A stretch of 64,000 nucleotides of DNA, from assembly GCF_029227915.1 (NCBI RefSeq), contig NC_079888.1, positions 20,378,001-20,442,000 of the forward strand, given 5' to 3'. Under the pieces are notes generated by a model. It was given only the letters and a program-made list of their open reading frames with translations. It did not search any database and had not been told where the DNA came from. The translations under genes were made by a program, and so were the position numbers. The DNA comes from Hydractinia symbiolongicarpus. Taxonomy: Eukaryota; Cnidaria; Hydrozoa; Anthoathecata; Hydractiniidae. This document shows positions 24,628-39,460 of the stretch, piece by piece; within the stretch, counting starts at the first letter, position 1, and each line of letters starts with the position of its first letter.

Positions 24628-25721
24628 ACGTTGACTGTGGGACTTAATTGAACTAACTTTGGACTGTGACCTGATAAATGTGATAAATGAGACAATTGGA
24701 CTCCAAGAAATAACATTCTTGTTAGATTGACGTGATTGCCGGAACTCAGCGATTACACTGGGCACTGTGGTAGCGCTTCATTTAACAATTAAGCTAAAAA
24801 AAGTCATTTTTTTACTGTGGGACCTATCCTAGCCGTTAGCGCGCGTTGAAGAAAAAGCGACAGTTTCAAAAACTACATTTCATTGACTTTCTAACGGTGT
24901 CAGCCCGACGGTTACAACGGTTGGGTCACATATTCGTACCAACATGTATTTAGCGATATTTTTCTGATATTACTAGGTTGCATCGCTTTTAACTATGAAA
25001 CGTTGACTGCAGGACTTAATTGAACTAACTTTGAACTGTGACCTGATAAATGTGATAAATGAGACAATAGGACACCAAGAAATAACATTCTTCTTAATTT
25101 GACATGATTGCCGAAACTCAGCGATTACACTGGGCTCTGTGGTAGCGCTTCATTTAAGAATTAAGTTAAAAAAAGTCATTTTTTTATTGTGGGACCAATC
25201 CTAGACGTTATCGCGCGCTGAGGAAATAGCGACAGTTTCAAAAGTAAATTTCATTGTCTTTCTAACGGTGTCAGTCCGTTTGAGTTTCAACGGTTGTGTC
25301 ACATATTCGTACCAACATGTATTTAGCGATATTTTTTTGATATTACTAGGTTGCATCGCTTTTAACAATGAAACGATTGACTGTGGGACTTTATTGAACT
25401 AACTTTGGACTGTGACCTGATAAATGTGAAAAATGAGACAATTGGACTCCAAGAAATAACATTCTTCTTAATTTGACGTGATTGCCGGAACTCAGCGATT
25501 ACACTGGCCGCTGTGGTAGCGCTTCATTTAAAAGTTTAGATAAATAAGTCATTTTTTACTGTTGGACCAATCCTATCCGTTATCGCGCGCTGAAGAAATA
25601 GCGACAGTTTCAAAAACTACATTTCATTGACTTTCTAACGGTGTCAGTCCATTTCTCTTACAACGGTTTGGTCACAAATATGTACCAACATGTATTTAGC
25701 GATATTTTTCTGATATTACTA

Positions 25722-26034
25722 GGTTGCATCGCTTTTAACTATGAAACGATTGACTGTGGGACTTAAATGAACTAACTTTGGACTGTGTCCTGATAAATGT
25801 GATAAAGGAGACAATTGGACTCCAAGAAATCACATTCTTGTTAACTTGACATTAATAATTTGATTTTTTTATTGTGGGACCAATCCTAGCCGTTATTGCG
25901 CGCTAAAGAAATAGCGACAGTTTCAAGAACTACATTTCATTGACTTTCAAACGGTGTCAGTCCGTTTGAGTTACAACGGTTGGGTCACATATTCGTACCA
26001 ACATGTATTTAGCGATATTTTTCTGATATTACTA
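25722..26034. repeat. Truncated monomer, 313 bp (about 61-bp net deletion)
   Basis: After ttaacttgac this unit jumps through attaataatttga to ttttttattgtggg. It loses the block that normally holds attgccggaactcagcg, the gtagcgcttc block and the left half of the A-tract dyad. About 13 bases at the junction do not match the usual sequence there, as expected for filler DNA at a repaired break. No second copy was seen in the window. Confidence 0.88.
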
Positions 26035-28655
26035 GGTTGCATCGCTTTTAACTATGAAACGATTGACTGTGGGACTTAATTGAGCTAACTTTGAACTGTC
26101 ACCTGATAAATGTGATAAAAGAGACAATTGGACTCCAAGAAAAAACATTCTTCTTAATTTCACATGATTGCCGAAACTCAGCGATTACACTGGGCTCTGT
26201 GGAAGCGCTTCATTTAAGAATTATGATAAAAAAAGTCATTTTTTTATTGTGGGACCAATCCTAGCCATTATCGCGCGCTGAGGTAATAGCGACAGTTTCA
26301 AGAACTACATTTCATTGACTTTCAAACGGTGTCACTCCGTTTGAGTTACAACGGTTTAGTCACATATTCGCACCAACATGTATTTAGCGATATTTTTCTG
26401 ATATTACTAGGTTGCATCGCTTTTAACTATGAAACGATTGACTGTGGGACTTAATTGAGCTAACTTTGGACTGTCACCTGATAAATGTGATAAAAGAGAC
26501 AATTGGACTCCAAGAAAAAACATTCTTCTTAATTTCACATGATTGCCGAAACTCAGCGATTACACTGGGCTCTGTGGTAGCGCTTCATTTAAGAATTATG
26601 ATAAAAAAAGTCATTTTTTTATTGTGGGACCAATCCTAGCCATTATCGCGCGCTGAGGAAATAGCGACAGTTTCAAAAAATACATTTCATTGACTTTCTA
26701 ACGGTGTCAGTCCGTTTGAGTTTCAACGGTTGTGTCACATATTCGTACCAACATGTATTTAGCGATATTTTTTTGATATTACTAGGTTGCATCGCTTTTA
26801 ACAATAAAACGTTGACTGTGGGACTTAATTGAACTAACTTTGGACTGTGACCTGATAAATGTGATAAATGAGACAATTGGACTCCAAGAAATAACATTCT
26901 TCTTAATTTGACGTGATTGCCGGAACTCAGCGACTACACTGGGCTCTGTGGTAGCGCTTCCATTACGAATTAAGATAAAAAAGTCATTTTTTTATTGCGG
27001 GACCAATCCTAGCCATTATCTTGCGCTGAAGAAATAGCGGCAATTTCAAAAACTACATTTCATTGACTTTCTAACGGTGTCAGTCCGTTTGAGTTACAAC
27101 GGTTGGGTCACATATTCGTACCAACATGTATTTAGCGATATTTTTCTGATATTACTAGGTTGCATCGCTTTTAACAATAAAACGATTGGCTGTGGGACTT
27201 AATTGAGCTAACTTTGGACTGTCACCTGATAAATGTGATAAATGAGACAATTGGACTCCAAGAAATTACATTCTTGTTAATTTGACGTTATTGCCTGAAC
27301 TCAGCGGTTATACTGGGCACTGTGGTAGCGCTTCATTTAAGAATTATGATAAAAAAAGTCATTTTTTTATTGCGGGACCAATCCTAGCCATTATCGCGCG
27401 CTGAGGAAATAGCGACAGTTTCAAAAACTACATTTCATTGACTTTCTAACGGTGTCAGTCCGTTTGAGTTACAACGGTTGGGTCACATATTCGTACCAAC
27501 ATGTATTTAGCGATATTTTTCTGATATTACTAGGTTGCATCGCTTTTAACTATGAAACGATTGACTGTGGGACTTAATTGAGGAAACTTTGGACTGTCAC
27601 CTCATAAAAGTGATAAAGGAGACAATTGGACTCCAAGAAAAAACATTCTTCTTAATTTGACATGATTGCCGAAACTCAGCGATTACACTGGTCTCTGTGG
27701 TAACGCTTCATTTAAGAATTATGATAAAAAAAGTCATTTTTTTATTGTGGGACCAATCCTAGCCATTATCGCGCGCTGAGGAAATAGCGACAGTTTCAAA
27801 AACTACATTTCATTGACTTTCTAACGGTGTCAGTCAATTTGAGTTTCAACGGTTGTGTCACATATTCGTACCAACATGTATTTAGCTATTTTTTTTTGAT
27901 ATTACTAGGTTGCATCGCTTTTAACAATGAAACGTTGACTGTGGGACTTAATTGAACTAACTTTGGACTGTGACCTGCTAAATGTGATAAATAAGACAAT
28001 TGGACTCCAAGAAAAAACATTCTTCTTAATTTCACATGATTGCCGAAACTCAGCGATTACACTGGGTTCTGTTGTAGCGCTTCATTTAAGAATTATGATA
28101 AAAAAAGTCAATTTTTTATTGTGGGACCAATCCTAGCCATTATCGCGCGCTGAGGAAATAGCGACAGTTTCAAAAACTACATTTCATTGACTTTCTAACG
28201 GTGCCAGTCCGTTTGAGTTTCAACGGTTGTGTCAGATATTCGTACCAACATGTATTTAGCGATATTTTTCTGATATTACTAGGTTGCATCGCTTTTAACA
28301 ATGAAACGTTGACTGTGGAACTTAATTGACCTAACTTTGGACAGTGACCTGATAAATGTGATAAATGAGACAATTGGACTCCAAAAAATAACATTCTTGT
28401 TAACTTGACGTGATTGCCGGAACTCAGCGATTACACTGGGCACTGTGGTAGCGCTACATTTAAAAATTAAGCTAAAAAAAGTCATTTATTTTCTGTGGGA
28501 CCTATCCTAGCCGTTAGCGCGCGTTGAAGAAAAAGCGACAGGTTCAAAAACTACATTTCATTGACTTTCTAACGTTGTCATTCCGTTGGAGTTACAACGG
28601 TTGGGTCACATATTCGTACCAACATGTATTTAGCGATATTTTTCTGATATTACTA
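26035..28655. repeat. Satellite stretch without clear local higher-order repeat
   Basis: Seven regular monomers (373-375 bp) belong to mixed variant types. I did not recognise a tandem duplication of private variants here beyond ordinary monomer similarity. No gene or other element was seen. The left flank (24628-25760) resembles the neighbourhoods of 341-1090 and 6300-6690, for example ctggccgctgtgg near 25505 and 6432. Confidence 0.7.
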
Positions 28656-31600
28656 GGTTGCATCGCTTTTAACTATGAAACGATTGACCGTGGGACTTAA
28701 TTGAACTAACTTTTGACTGTGACCTAATAAATGTGATAAATGAGACAATTGGACTCCAAGAAATAACATTCTTCTTAATTTGACGTGATTGCCGGAACTC
28801 AGCGACTACACTGGGCTCTGTGGCAGCGCTTCAATTAAGAATTAAGATAAAAAAGTCATTTTTTTATTGCGGGACCAATCCTAGCCATTATCTCGCGGTG
28901 AAGAAATAGCGGCAGTTTCAAAAACTACATTTCATTGACTTTCTAACGGTGTCAGTCCGTTTGTGTTACAACGGTTGGGTCACATATTCGTACCAACAGG
29001 TCTTTAGCGATATTTTTCTGATATTACTAGGTTGCATCGCTTTTAACAATGAAACGTTGACTGTGGGACTTAATTGAACTAACTTTGGACTGTCACCTGA
29101 TAAATGTGATAAATGAGACAATTGGACTCCAAGAAATAACATTCTTGTTAATTTGACGTTATTGCCGGAACTCAGCGATTACACTGGGCACTGTGATAGC
29201 GCTTCATTTAAAAATAAAGATACAAAAAGTCATTTTTTTATTGTGGGACCAATCCTAGCCGTTATCGCGCGCTAAAGAAATAGCGACAGTTTGAAGAACT
29301 ACATTTCATTGACTTTCAAACGGTGTCAGTCCGTTTGAGTTACAACGTTTGGTCACATATTCGTACCAACATGTATTTAGCGATATTTTTCTGATTTTAC
29401 TAGGTTGCATCGCTTTTAACTATGAAACGATTGACTGTGGGACTTAATTGAGCTAACTTTGAACAGTCACCTGATAAATGTGATAAAAGAGACAATTGGA
29501 CTCCAAGAAAACACATTCTTCTTAATTTCACATGATTGCCGAAACTCAGCGATTACACTGGGCTCTGTGGTAGCGCTTCATTTAAGAATTATGATAAAAA
29601 AAGCCATTTCTTTATTGTGGGACCAATCCTAGCCATTATTGCGCGCTGAGGAAATAGCGACAGTTTCAAAAATAACATTTCATTGACTTTCTAATGGTGT
29701 CATTCCGTTGGAGTTACAACGGTTGGGTCACATATTCGTACCAACATGTATTTAGCGATATTTTTCTGATATTACTAGGTTGCATCGCTTTTAACTATGA
29801 AACGATTGACCGTGGGACTTAATTGAACTAACTTTGGACTGTGACCTAATAAATGTGATAAATGAGACAATTGGACTCCAAGAAATAACATTCTTCTTAA
29901 TTTGACGTGATTGCAGGAACTCAGCGACTACACTGGGCTCTGTGGCAGCGCTTCAATTAAGAATTAAGATAAAAAAGTCATTTTTTTATTGCGGGACCAA
30001 TCCTAGCCATTATCTCGCGGTGAAGAAATAGCGGCAGTTTCAAAAACTACATTTCATTGACTTTCTAACGGTGTCAGTCCGTTTGTGTTACAACAGTTGG
30101 GTCACATATTCGTACCAACAGGTCTTTAGCGATATTTTTCTGATATTACTAGGTTGCATCGCTTTTAACAATTAAACGATTGACTGTGGGACTTAATTGA
30201 GCTAACTTTCGACTGTCACCTGATAAATGTGATAAAAGAGACAATTGCACTCCAAGAAAAAACATTCTTCTTAATTTGACATGATTGCCGAACCTCAGCG
30301 ATTACACTGGGCTCTGTGGTAGCGCTTTATTTAAGAATTATGATAAAAAAAGTCATTTTTTCATTGTGGGACCAATCCTAGGCATTATCCTGCGCTGAGA
30401 AAAAAGTGACAGTTTCAAAAACTACATTTCATTGACTTTCTAACGGTGTCAGTCCGTTTGAGTTTCAACGGTTGTGTCACATATTCGTACCAACATGTAT
30501 TTAGCGATATTTTTTTGATGTTACTAGGTTGCATCTCTTTTAACAATGAAACGTTGACTGTGGGACTTAATTGAACTAACTTTGGACTGTCACCTGATAA
30601 ATGTGATAAATGAGACAATTGGACTCCAAGAAATAACATTCTTGTTAATTTGACGTTATTGCCGGAACTCAGCGATTACACTGGGCACTGTGATAGCGCT
30701 TCATTTAAAAATAAAGATACAAAAAGTCATTTTTTTATTGTGGGACCAATCCTAGCCGTTATTGCGCGCTAAAGAAATAGCGACAGTTTCAAGAACTACA
30801 TTTCAATGACTTTCAAACGGTGTCAGTCCGTTTGAGTTACAACGTTTGGGTCACATATTCGTACCAACATGTATTTAGCGTTATTTTTCTGATTTTACTA
30901 GGTTGCATCGCTTTTAACTATGAAACGATTGACTGTGGGACTTAATTGAGCTAACTTTGGACTGTCACCTGATAAATGTGATAAAAGAGACAATTGGACT
31001 CCAAGAAAACACATTCTTCTTAATTTCACATGATTGCCGAAACTCAGCGATTACACTGGGCTCTGTGGTAGCGCTTCATTTAAGAATTATGATAAAAAAA
31101 GCCATTTCTTTATTGTGGGACCAATCCTAGCCATTATCGCGCGCTGAGGAAATAGCGACAGTTTCAAAAATAACATTTCATTGACTTTCTAATGGTGTCA
31201 GTCCGTTTGTGTTACAACGGTTGGGTCACATATTCGTACCAACAGGTCTTTAGCGATATTTTTCTGATATTACTAGGTTGCATCGCTTTTAACAATGAAA
31301 CGATTGACTGTGGGACTTAATTGAGCTAACTTTGGACTGTCACCTGATAAATGTGATAAATGAGACAATTGGACTCCAAGAAATAACATTCTTGTTAATT
31401 TGACGTTATTGCCGGAACTCAGCGATTACACTGGGCACTGTGGTAGCGCTTCATTTAAAAATAAAGATACAAAAAGTCATTTTTTTATTGTGGTACCAAT
31501 CCTAGCCGTTATCGCGCGCTAAAGAAATAGCGACAGTTTCAAGAACTACATTTCATTGACTTTCAAACTGTGTCAGTCCGTTTGAGTTACAACGTTTGGG

Positions 31601-32400
31601 TCACATATTCGTACCAACATGTATTTAGCGATATTTTTCTGATTTTACTAGGTTGCATCGCTTTTAACTATGAAACGATTGACTGTGGGACTTAATTGAG
31701 CTAACTTTGGACTGTCACCTGATAAATGTGATAAAAGAGACAATTGGAGTCCAAGAAAACACATTCTTCTTAATTTCACATGATTGCCGAAACTCAGCGA
31801 TTACACTGGGCTCTGTGGTAGCGCTTCATTTAAGAATTATGATAAAAAAGCCATTTCTTTATTGTGGGACCAATCCTAGCCATTATCGCGCGCTGAGGAA
31901 ATAGCGACAGTTTCAAAAATAACATTTCATTGACTTTCTAATGGTGTCAGTCCGTTTGAGTTTCAACGGTTGTGTCACATATTCGTACCAACATGTATTT
32001 AGCGATATTTTTTTGATATTACTAGGTTGTATCGCTTTTAACAATAAAACGTTGACTGTGGGACTTAATTAAACTAACTTTGGACTGTGACCTAATAAAT
32101 GTTATAAATTAGACAATTGGACTCCAAGAAATGACATTCTTCTTAATTTGGCGTGATTGCCGGAACTCAGCGACTACACTGGGCTCTGTGGCAGCGCTTC
32201 AATTAAGAATTAAGATAAAAAAAGTCATTTTTTTATTGCGGGACCAATCCTAGCCACTATCTCGCGCTGAAGAAATAGCGGCAGTTTCAAAAACTACATT
32301 TCATTGACTTTCTAACGGTGTCAGTCCGTTTGTGTTACAACGGTTGGGTCACATATTCGTACCAACAGGTCTTTAGCGATATTTTTCTGATATTACTAGG
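28656..32400. repeat. Trimer higher-order mosaic, about 1,122-1,124 bp x 3-4
   Basis: The private variant acaggtcttt (usual form acatgtattt) occurs at 28996, 30118, 31242 and 32364, spacings of 1122, 1124 and 1122 bp. The gattttactagg variant recurs near 29392, 30890 and 31640, and gtcattccgttggag near 28574 and 29696. The copies are not fully collinear, so later exchange or gene conversion has mixed them. Confidence 0.75.
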
Positions 32401-33519
32401 TGGCATCGCTTTTAACAATGAAACGATTGACTGTGGGACTTAATTGAGCTAAATTTGGACTGTCACCTGATAAATGTGATAAATGAGACAATTGGACTCC
32501 AAGAAATAACATTCTTGTAAATTTGACGTGATTGCCGGAACTCAGCGATTACACTGGGCACTGTGGTAGCGCTTCATTTAAAAATTAAGATACAAAAAGT
32601 CATTTTTTTATTGTGGGACCAACCCTAGCCGTTATCGCGCGCTAAAGAAATAGTGACAGTTTCAAGAACTACATTTCATTGACTTTCTAACGGTGTCAGT
32701 CCGTTTAAGTTACAACGGTTGGGTCACATATTCGTACCAACATGTATTTAGCGATATTTTTCTGATATTACTAGGTTGCATCGCTTTTAACTATGAAACG
32801 ATTGACTCTGGGACTTAATTGAGCTAACTTTGGACTGTCACCTAATAAATGTGATAAAGGAGACAATTGGACTCCAAGAAAAAACATTCTTCTTAATTTG
32901 ACATGATTGCCGAAACTCAGCGATTACACTGGGCTCTGTAGTAGCGCTTCATTTAAGAATTATGATAAAAAAGTCATTTTTTTATTGTGGGACCAATCCT
33001 AGCCATTATCGCTCGCTGAGGAAATAACGACAGTTTCAAAAACTACATTTCATTGACTTTCTAACGGTGTCAGTCCGTTTGAGTTTCAACTGTTGTGTCA
33101 CTTATTCGTACCAACATGTATTTAGCGATATTTTTTTGATATTACTAGGTTGCTTCGCTTTTAACAATGAAATATTGACTGTGCGACTTAATTGAACTAA
33201 CTTTGCACTGTGACCTGATAAATGTGATAAATAAGACAATTGGACTCCAAGAAATAACATTCTTGTTAATTTGACGTGATTGCCGGAACTCAGCGATTAC
33301 ACTGGGCACTGTGGTAGCGCTTCATTTAAAAATTAAGCTAAAAAAAGTCATTTTTTTACTGTGGGACCTATCCTAGCCGCTAGCGCGCGTTGTAGAAAAA
33401 GCGACAGTTTCAAAAACTACATTTCATTGACTTTCTAACGGTGTCAGTCCGTTTGAGTTGCAACGGTTGAGTCACATATTCGTACCAACATGTATTTAGC
33501 GATATTTTTCTGATATTAC

Positions 33520-36500
33520 TAGGTTGCATCGCTTATAACTATGAAACAATTGACTGTGGGGCTTAATTGAGCTAACTTTGGACTGTCACCTGATAAATGT
33601 GATAAAGGAGACAATTGGACTCCAAGAAAAAACATTCTTCTTAATTTGACATGATTGCCGAAACTCAGCGATTACACTGGGCTCTGTGGTAGCGCTTCAT
33701 TTAGAAATTATGATAAAAAAAGACATTTTTTTATTGTGGGACCAATCCTAGCCATTATCTCGCGCTGAAGAAATAGCGGCAGTTTCAAAAACTACATCTC
33801 ATTGACTTTCTAACGGAGTCAGTCCGTTTGAGTTACAACGGTTGGGTCACATATTAGTACCAACATGTATTTAGCGATATTTTTCTGATATTACTAGGTT
33901 GCATCGCTTTTAACAATGAAACGATTGACTGTGGGACTTAATTGAGCTAACTTTGGACTGTCACCTGATAAATGTGATAAATGAGACAATTGGACTCCAA
34001 GAAATTACATTCTTGTTAATTTGACGTTATTGCCGGAACTCAGCGATTACACTGGGCACTGTGGTAGCGCTTCATTTAAAAATTAAGATACAAAAAGTCA
34101 TTTTTTTATTGTGGGACCAATCCTAGCCGTTATCGCGCGCTAAAGAAACAGCGACAGTTTCAAGAACTACATTTCATTGACTTTCTAACGGTATCAGTCC
34201 GTTTGAGTTACAACGGTTGGGTCACATATTCGTACCAACATGTATTTAGCGATATTTTTCTGATATTACTAGGTTGCATCGCTTTTAACTATGAAACGAT
34301 TGACTGTGGGACTTAATTGAGGAAACTTTGGACTGTCACCTGATAAATGTGATAAAGGAGACAATTGGACTCCAAGAAAAAACATTCTTAATAATGTGAC
34401 ATGATTGCCGAAACTCAGCGATTACACTGGGCTCTGTGGTAGCGCTTCATTTAAGAATTATGATAAAAAAAGTCATTTTTTTATTGTGGGACCAATCCTA
34501 GCCATTATCGCGCGCTGAGGAAATAGCGACAGTTTCAAAAACTACATTTCATTGACTTTCTAACGGTGTCAGTCCGTTTGAGTTTCAACGGTTGTGTCAC
34601 ATATTCGTACCAACATGTATTTAGCGATATTTTTTTGATATTACTAGGTTGCATCGCTTTTAACATTAAAACGTTGACTGTGGGACTTAATTGAGCTAAC
34701 TTTGGACTGTCACCTGATAAATGTGATAAATGAGACAATTGGACTCCAAGAAATTACATTCTTGTTAATTTGACGTGATTGCCGGAACTCAGCGATTACA
34801 CTGGGTACTGTGGTAGCGCTTCATTTAAAAATTAAGCTAAAAAAAGTCATTTTTTTACTGTGGGACCTATCCTAGCCGCTAGCGCGCGTTGTAGAAAAAG
34901 CGACAGTTTCAAAAACTACATTTCATTGACTTTCTAACGGTGTCAGTCCGTTTGAGTTACAACGGTTGAGTCACATATTCGTACCAACATGTATTTAGCG
35001 ATATTTTTCTGATATTACTAGGTTGCATCGCTTATAACTATGAAACAATTGACTGTGGGACTTAATTGAGCTAACTTTGGACTGTCACCTGATAAATGTG
35101 ATAAAGGAGACAATTGGACTCCAAGAAAAAACATTCTTCTTAATTTGACATGATTGCCGAAACTCAGCGATTACACTGGGCTCTGTGGTAGCGCTTCATT
35201 TAGAAATTATGATAAAAAAAGACATTTTTTTTTTGTGGGACCAATCCTAGCCATTATCTCGCGCTGAAGAAATAGCGGCAGTTTCAAAAACTACATTTCA
35301 TTGACTTTCTAACGGTGTCAGTCCGTTTGAGTTACAACGGTTGGGTCACATATTAGTACCAACATGTATTTAGCGATATTTTTCTGATATTACTAGGTTG
35401 CATCGCTTTTAACAATGAAACGATTGACTGTGGGACTTAATTGAGGAAACTTTGGACTGTCACCTGATAAATGTGATAAAGGAGACAATTGGACTCCAAG
35501 AAAAAGCATTCTTAATAATTTGACATGATTGCCGAAACTCAGCGATTACACTGGGCTCTGTGGTAGCGCTTCATTTAAGAATTATGATAAAAAAAGTCAT
35601 TTTTTTATTGTGGGACCAATCCTAGCCATTATCGCGCGCTGAGGAAATAGCGACAGTTTCAAAAACTACATTTCATTGACTTTCTAACGGTGTCAGTCCG
35701 TTTGAGCTTCAACGGTTGTGTCACATATTCGTACCAACATGTATTTAGCGATATTTTTTTGATATTACTAGGTTGCATCGCTTTTAACATTAAAACGTTG
35801 ACTGTGGGACTTAATTGAGCTAACTTTGGACTGTCACCTGATAAATGTGATAAATGAGACAATTGGACTCCAAGAAATTACATTCTTGTTAATTTGACGT
35901 TATTGCCGGAACTCAGCGATTACACTGGGCACTGTGGTAGCGCTTCATTTAAAAATTAAGATACAAAAAGTCATTTTTTTATTGTGGGACCAATCCTAGC
36001 CGTTATCGCGCGCTAAAGAAACAGCGACAGTTTCAAGAACTACATTTCATTGACTTTCTAACGGTATCAGTCCGTTTGAGTTACAACGGTTGGGTCACAT
36101 ATTCGTACCAACATGTATTTAGCGATATTTTTCTGATATTACTAGGTTGCATCGCTTTTAACTATGAAACGATTGACTGTGGGACTTAATTGAGGAAACT
36201 TTGGACTGTCACCTGATAAATGTGATAAAGGAGACAATTGGACTCCAAGAAAAAACATTCTTAATAATTTGACATGATTGCCGAAACTCAGCGATTACAC
36301 TGGGCTCTGTGGTAGCGCTTCATTTAAGAATTATGATAAAAAAAGTCATTTTTTTATTGTGGGACCAATCTTAGCCATTATCGCGCGCTGAGGAAATAGC
36401 GACAGTTTCAAAAACTACATTTCATTGACTTTCTAACGGTGTCAGTCCGTTTGAGTTTCAACGGTTATGTCACATATTCGTACCAACATGTATTTAGCGA

Positions 36501-36520
36501 TATTTTTTTGATATTACTAG
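33520..36520. repeat. Overlapping tetramer (1,499 bp) and trimer (1,124 bp) repeats
   Basis: The variants gcttataactatgaaacaa (33531 and 35030) and tattagtacc (near 33853 and 35352) recur at 1,499 bp. The variants aacattaaaacg (near 34662 and 35786) and ttgaggaaac recur at 1,124 bp and near multiples of it. The two spacings interleave within 3 kb, which suggests successive unequal exchanges using different registers. Confidence 0.72.
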
Positions 36521-38392
36521 GTTGCATCGCTTTTAACATTAAAACGTTGACTGTGGGACTTAATTGAACTAACTTGGGAATGTGACCTGATAAATGTAAT
36601 AAATGATACAATTGGACTCCAAGAAATAACATTCTTCTTAATTTGACGTGATTGCCGGAACTCAGCGACTACACTGGTCTCTGTGGTTTCGCTTCAATTA
36701 AGAATTAAGATAAAAAAGTCATTTTTTTATTGCGGGACCAATCCTAGCCATTATCTCGCGCTGAAGAAATAGCGGCAGTTTCAAAAACTACATTTCATTG
36801 ACTTTCTAACGGTGTCAGTCCGTTTGTGTTACAACGGTTGGGTCACATATTCGTACCAACATGTATTTAGCGATATTTTTCTGATATTACTAGGTTGAAT
36901 CGCTTTTAACAATGAAACGATTGACTGTGGGACTTAATTGAGCTAACTTTGGACTGTCACCTGATAAATGTGATAAATGAGACAATTGGACTCCAAGAAA
37001 TTACATTCTTGTTAATTTAACGTTATTGCCGGAACTCAGCGATTACACTGGGCACTGTGGTAGCGCTCCATTTAAAAATTAAGATACAAAAAGTCATTTT
37101 TTTATTGTCGGACCAATCCTAGCCGTTATCGCGCGCTAAAGAAATAGCGACAGTTTCAAAAACTACATTTCATTGACTTTCAAACGGTGTCAGTCCGTTT
37201 GAGTTACAACGGTTGGGTCACATATTCGTACCAACATGTATTTAGCGATATTTTTCTGATATTACTAGGTTGCATCGCTTTTAACTATGAAACGATTGAC
37301 TGTGGGACTTAATTGAGGAAACTTTGGACTGTCACCTGATAAATGTGATAAGGCAGACAATTGGACTCCAAGAAAAAACATTCTTCTTAATTTGACATGA
37401 TTGCCGAAACTCAGCGATTACACTGGTCTCTGTGGTAGCGCTTCATTTAAGAATTATGATAAAAAAAGTCATTTTTTTATTGTGGGACCAATCCTAGCCA
37501 TTATCGCGCGCTGAGGAAATAGCAACAGTTTCAAAAACTACATTTCATTGACTTTCTAACGGTGTCAGTCCGTTTGAGTTTCAACGGTTGTGTCACATAT
37601 TTGTACCAACATGTATTTAGCGTTATTCTTTTGATATTACTAGGTTGCATCGCTTTTAACAATGAAACGTTGACTGTGGGACTTAATTGAACTAACTTTG
37701 GACTGTGACCTGCTGAATGTGATAAATAAGACAATTGGACTCCAAGAAATAACATTCTTCTTAATTTGACGTGATTGCCGGAACTCAGCGACTACACTGG
37801 GCTCTGTGGTAGCGCTTCATTTAAAAATTAAGATACAAAAAGTCATTTTTTTATTGTGGGACCAATCCTAGCCGTTATCGCGCGCTAAAGAAATAGCGAA
37901 AGTTTCAAGAACTACATTTCATTGACTTTCTAACGGTGTCAGTCCGTTTAAATTACAACGGTTGGGTCACATATACGTAACAACATGTATTTAGCGATAT
38001 TTTTTCTGATATTACTAGGTTGCATCGCTTTTAACTATGAAACGATTGACTGTGGGACTTAATTGAGCTAACTTTGGACTGTCACATGATAATTGTGATA
38101 AAGGAGACAATTGGACTCCAAGAAAAAACATTCTTCTTAATTTGACATGATTGCCGAAACTCAGCGAATACACTGGGCTCTGTGGTAGCGCTTCATTTAA
38201 GAATTATGATAAAAAAAGTCATTTTTTTATTGTGGGACCAATCCAAGCCATTATCGCGCGCTGAGGAAATAGCGACAGTTTCAAAAACTACATTTCATTG
38301 ACTTTCTAACGGTGTCAGTCCGTTTGAGTTTCAACGGTTGTGTCACATATTCGTACCAACATGCATTTAGCGATATTTTTTTGATATTACTA
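36521..38392. repeat. Satellite stretch without clear local higher-order repeat
   Basis: Five regular monomers (373-375 bp) of mixed types occur here, with scattered private changes such as ggttgaatcg near 36895 and gcgttattctt near 37620. No tandem duplication of private variants was recognised, and no gene or mobile element was seen. Confidence 0.65.
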
Positions 38393-38715
38393 GGTTGCAT
38401 CGCTTTTAACAATGAAACGTTGACTGTGGGACTTAATTGAACTAACTTTGGACTGTGACCTGATAAATGTGATAAATAAGACAATTGGACTCCAAGAAAA
38501 AACATTCTTCTTAATTTCACATGATTGCCGAAACTCAGCCATTACACTGGGCTCTGTGGTAGCGCTTCATTTAAGAATTATGATAAAAAAAGTCATTTTT
38601 TTATTGTGGGACCAATCCTAGCCATTATCTAACGGTGTCAGTCCGTTTGAGTTTCAACGGTTGTGTCACATATTCGTACCAACATGTATTTAGCGTTATT
38701 TTTTTGATATTACTA
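38393..38715. repeat. Truncated monomer, 323 bp (about 51-bp deletion)
   Basis: The unit runs from gccattat directly into ctaacggtgtcag. It lacks the CpG-rich gcgcgc block, the agcgacagtttc block and the acatttcattgac block, about 51 bp in all. The same break occurs in the unit starting at 39461, so the deletion has been copied by local duplication. Confidence 0.9.
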
Positions 38716-39460
38716 GGTTGCATCGCTTTTAACAATAAAACGTTGACTGTGGGACTTAATTGAACTAACTTTGGACTGTGACTTGATAAATGTGATAAAT
38801 GAGACAATTGGACTCCAAGAAATAACATTCTTCTTAACTTAACGTGATTGCCGGATCTCAGCGACTACACTGGGCTCTGTGGTAGCGCTTCAATTAAGAA
38901 TTAAGATAAAAAAGTCATTTTTTACTGCGGGACCAATCCTAGCCATTATCTCGCGCTGAAGAAATAGCGGCAGTTTCAAAAACTACATTTCATTAAATTT
39001 CTAACGGTGTCAGTCCGTTTAAGTTACAACGGTTGGGTCACATATTCGTACCAACATGTATTTAGCGATATTTTTCTGATATTACTAGGTTGCATCGCTT
39101 TTAACTATGAAACGATTGACTGTGGGACTTAATTGAGCTAACTTTGGACTGTCACCTGATAAATGTGATAAAGTAGACAATTGGACTCCAAGAAAAAACA
39201 TTCTTCCTAATTTGACATGATTGCCGAAACTCAGCGATTACACTGGGCTCTGTGGTAGCGCTTCAATTAAGAATTAAGATAAAAAAGTCATTTTTTTACT
39301 GCGGGACCAATCCTAGCCATTATCTCGCGCTGAAGAAATAGCGGCAGTTTCAAAACTACATTTCATTGACTTTCTTACGGTGTCAGTCCGTTTGTGTAAC
39401 AACGGTTGGGTCACATATTCGTACCAACATGTATTTAGCGATATTTTTCTGATATTACTA

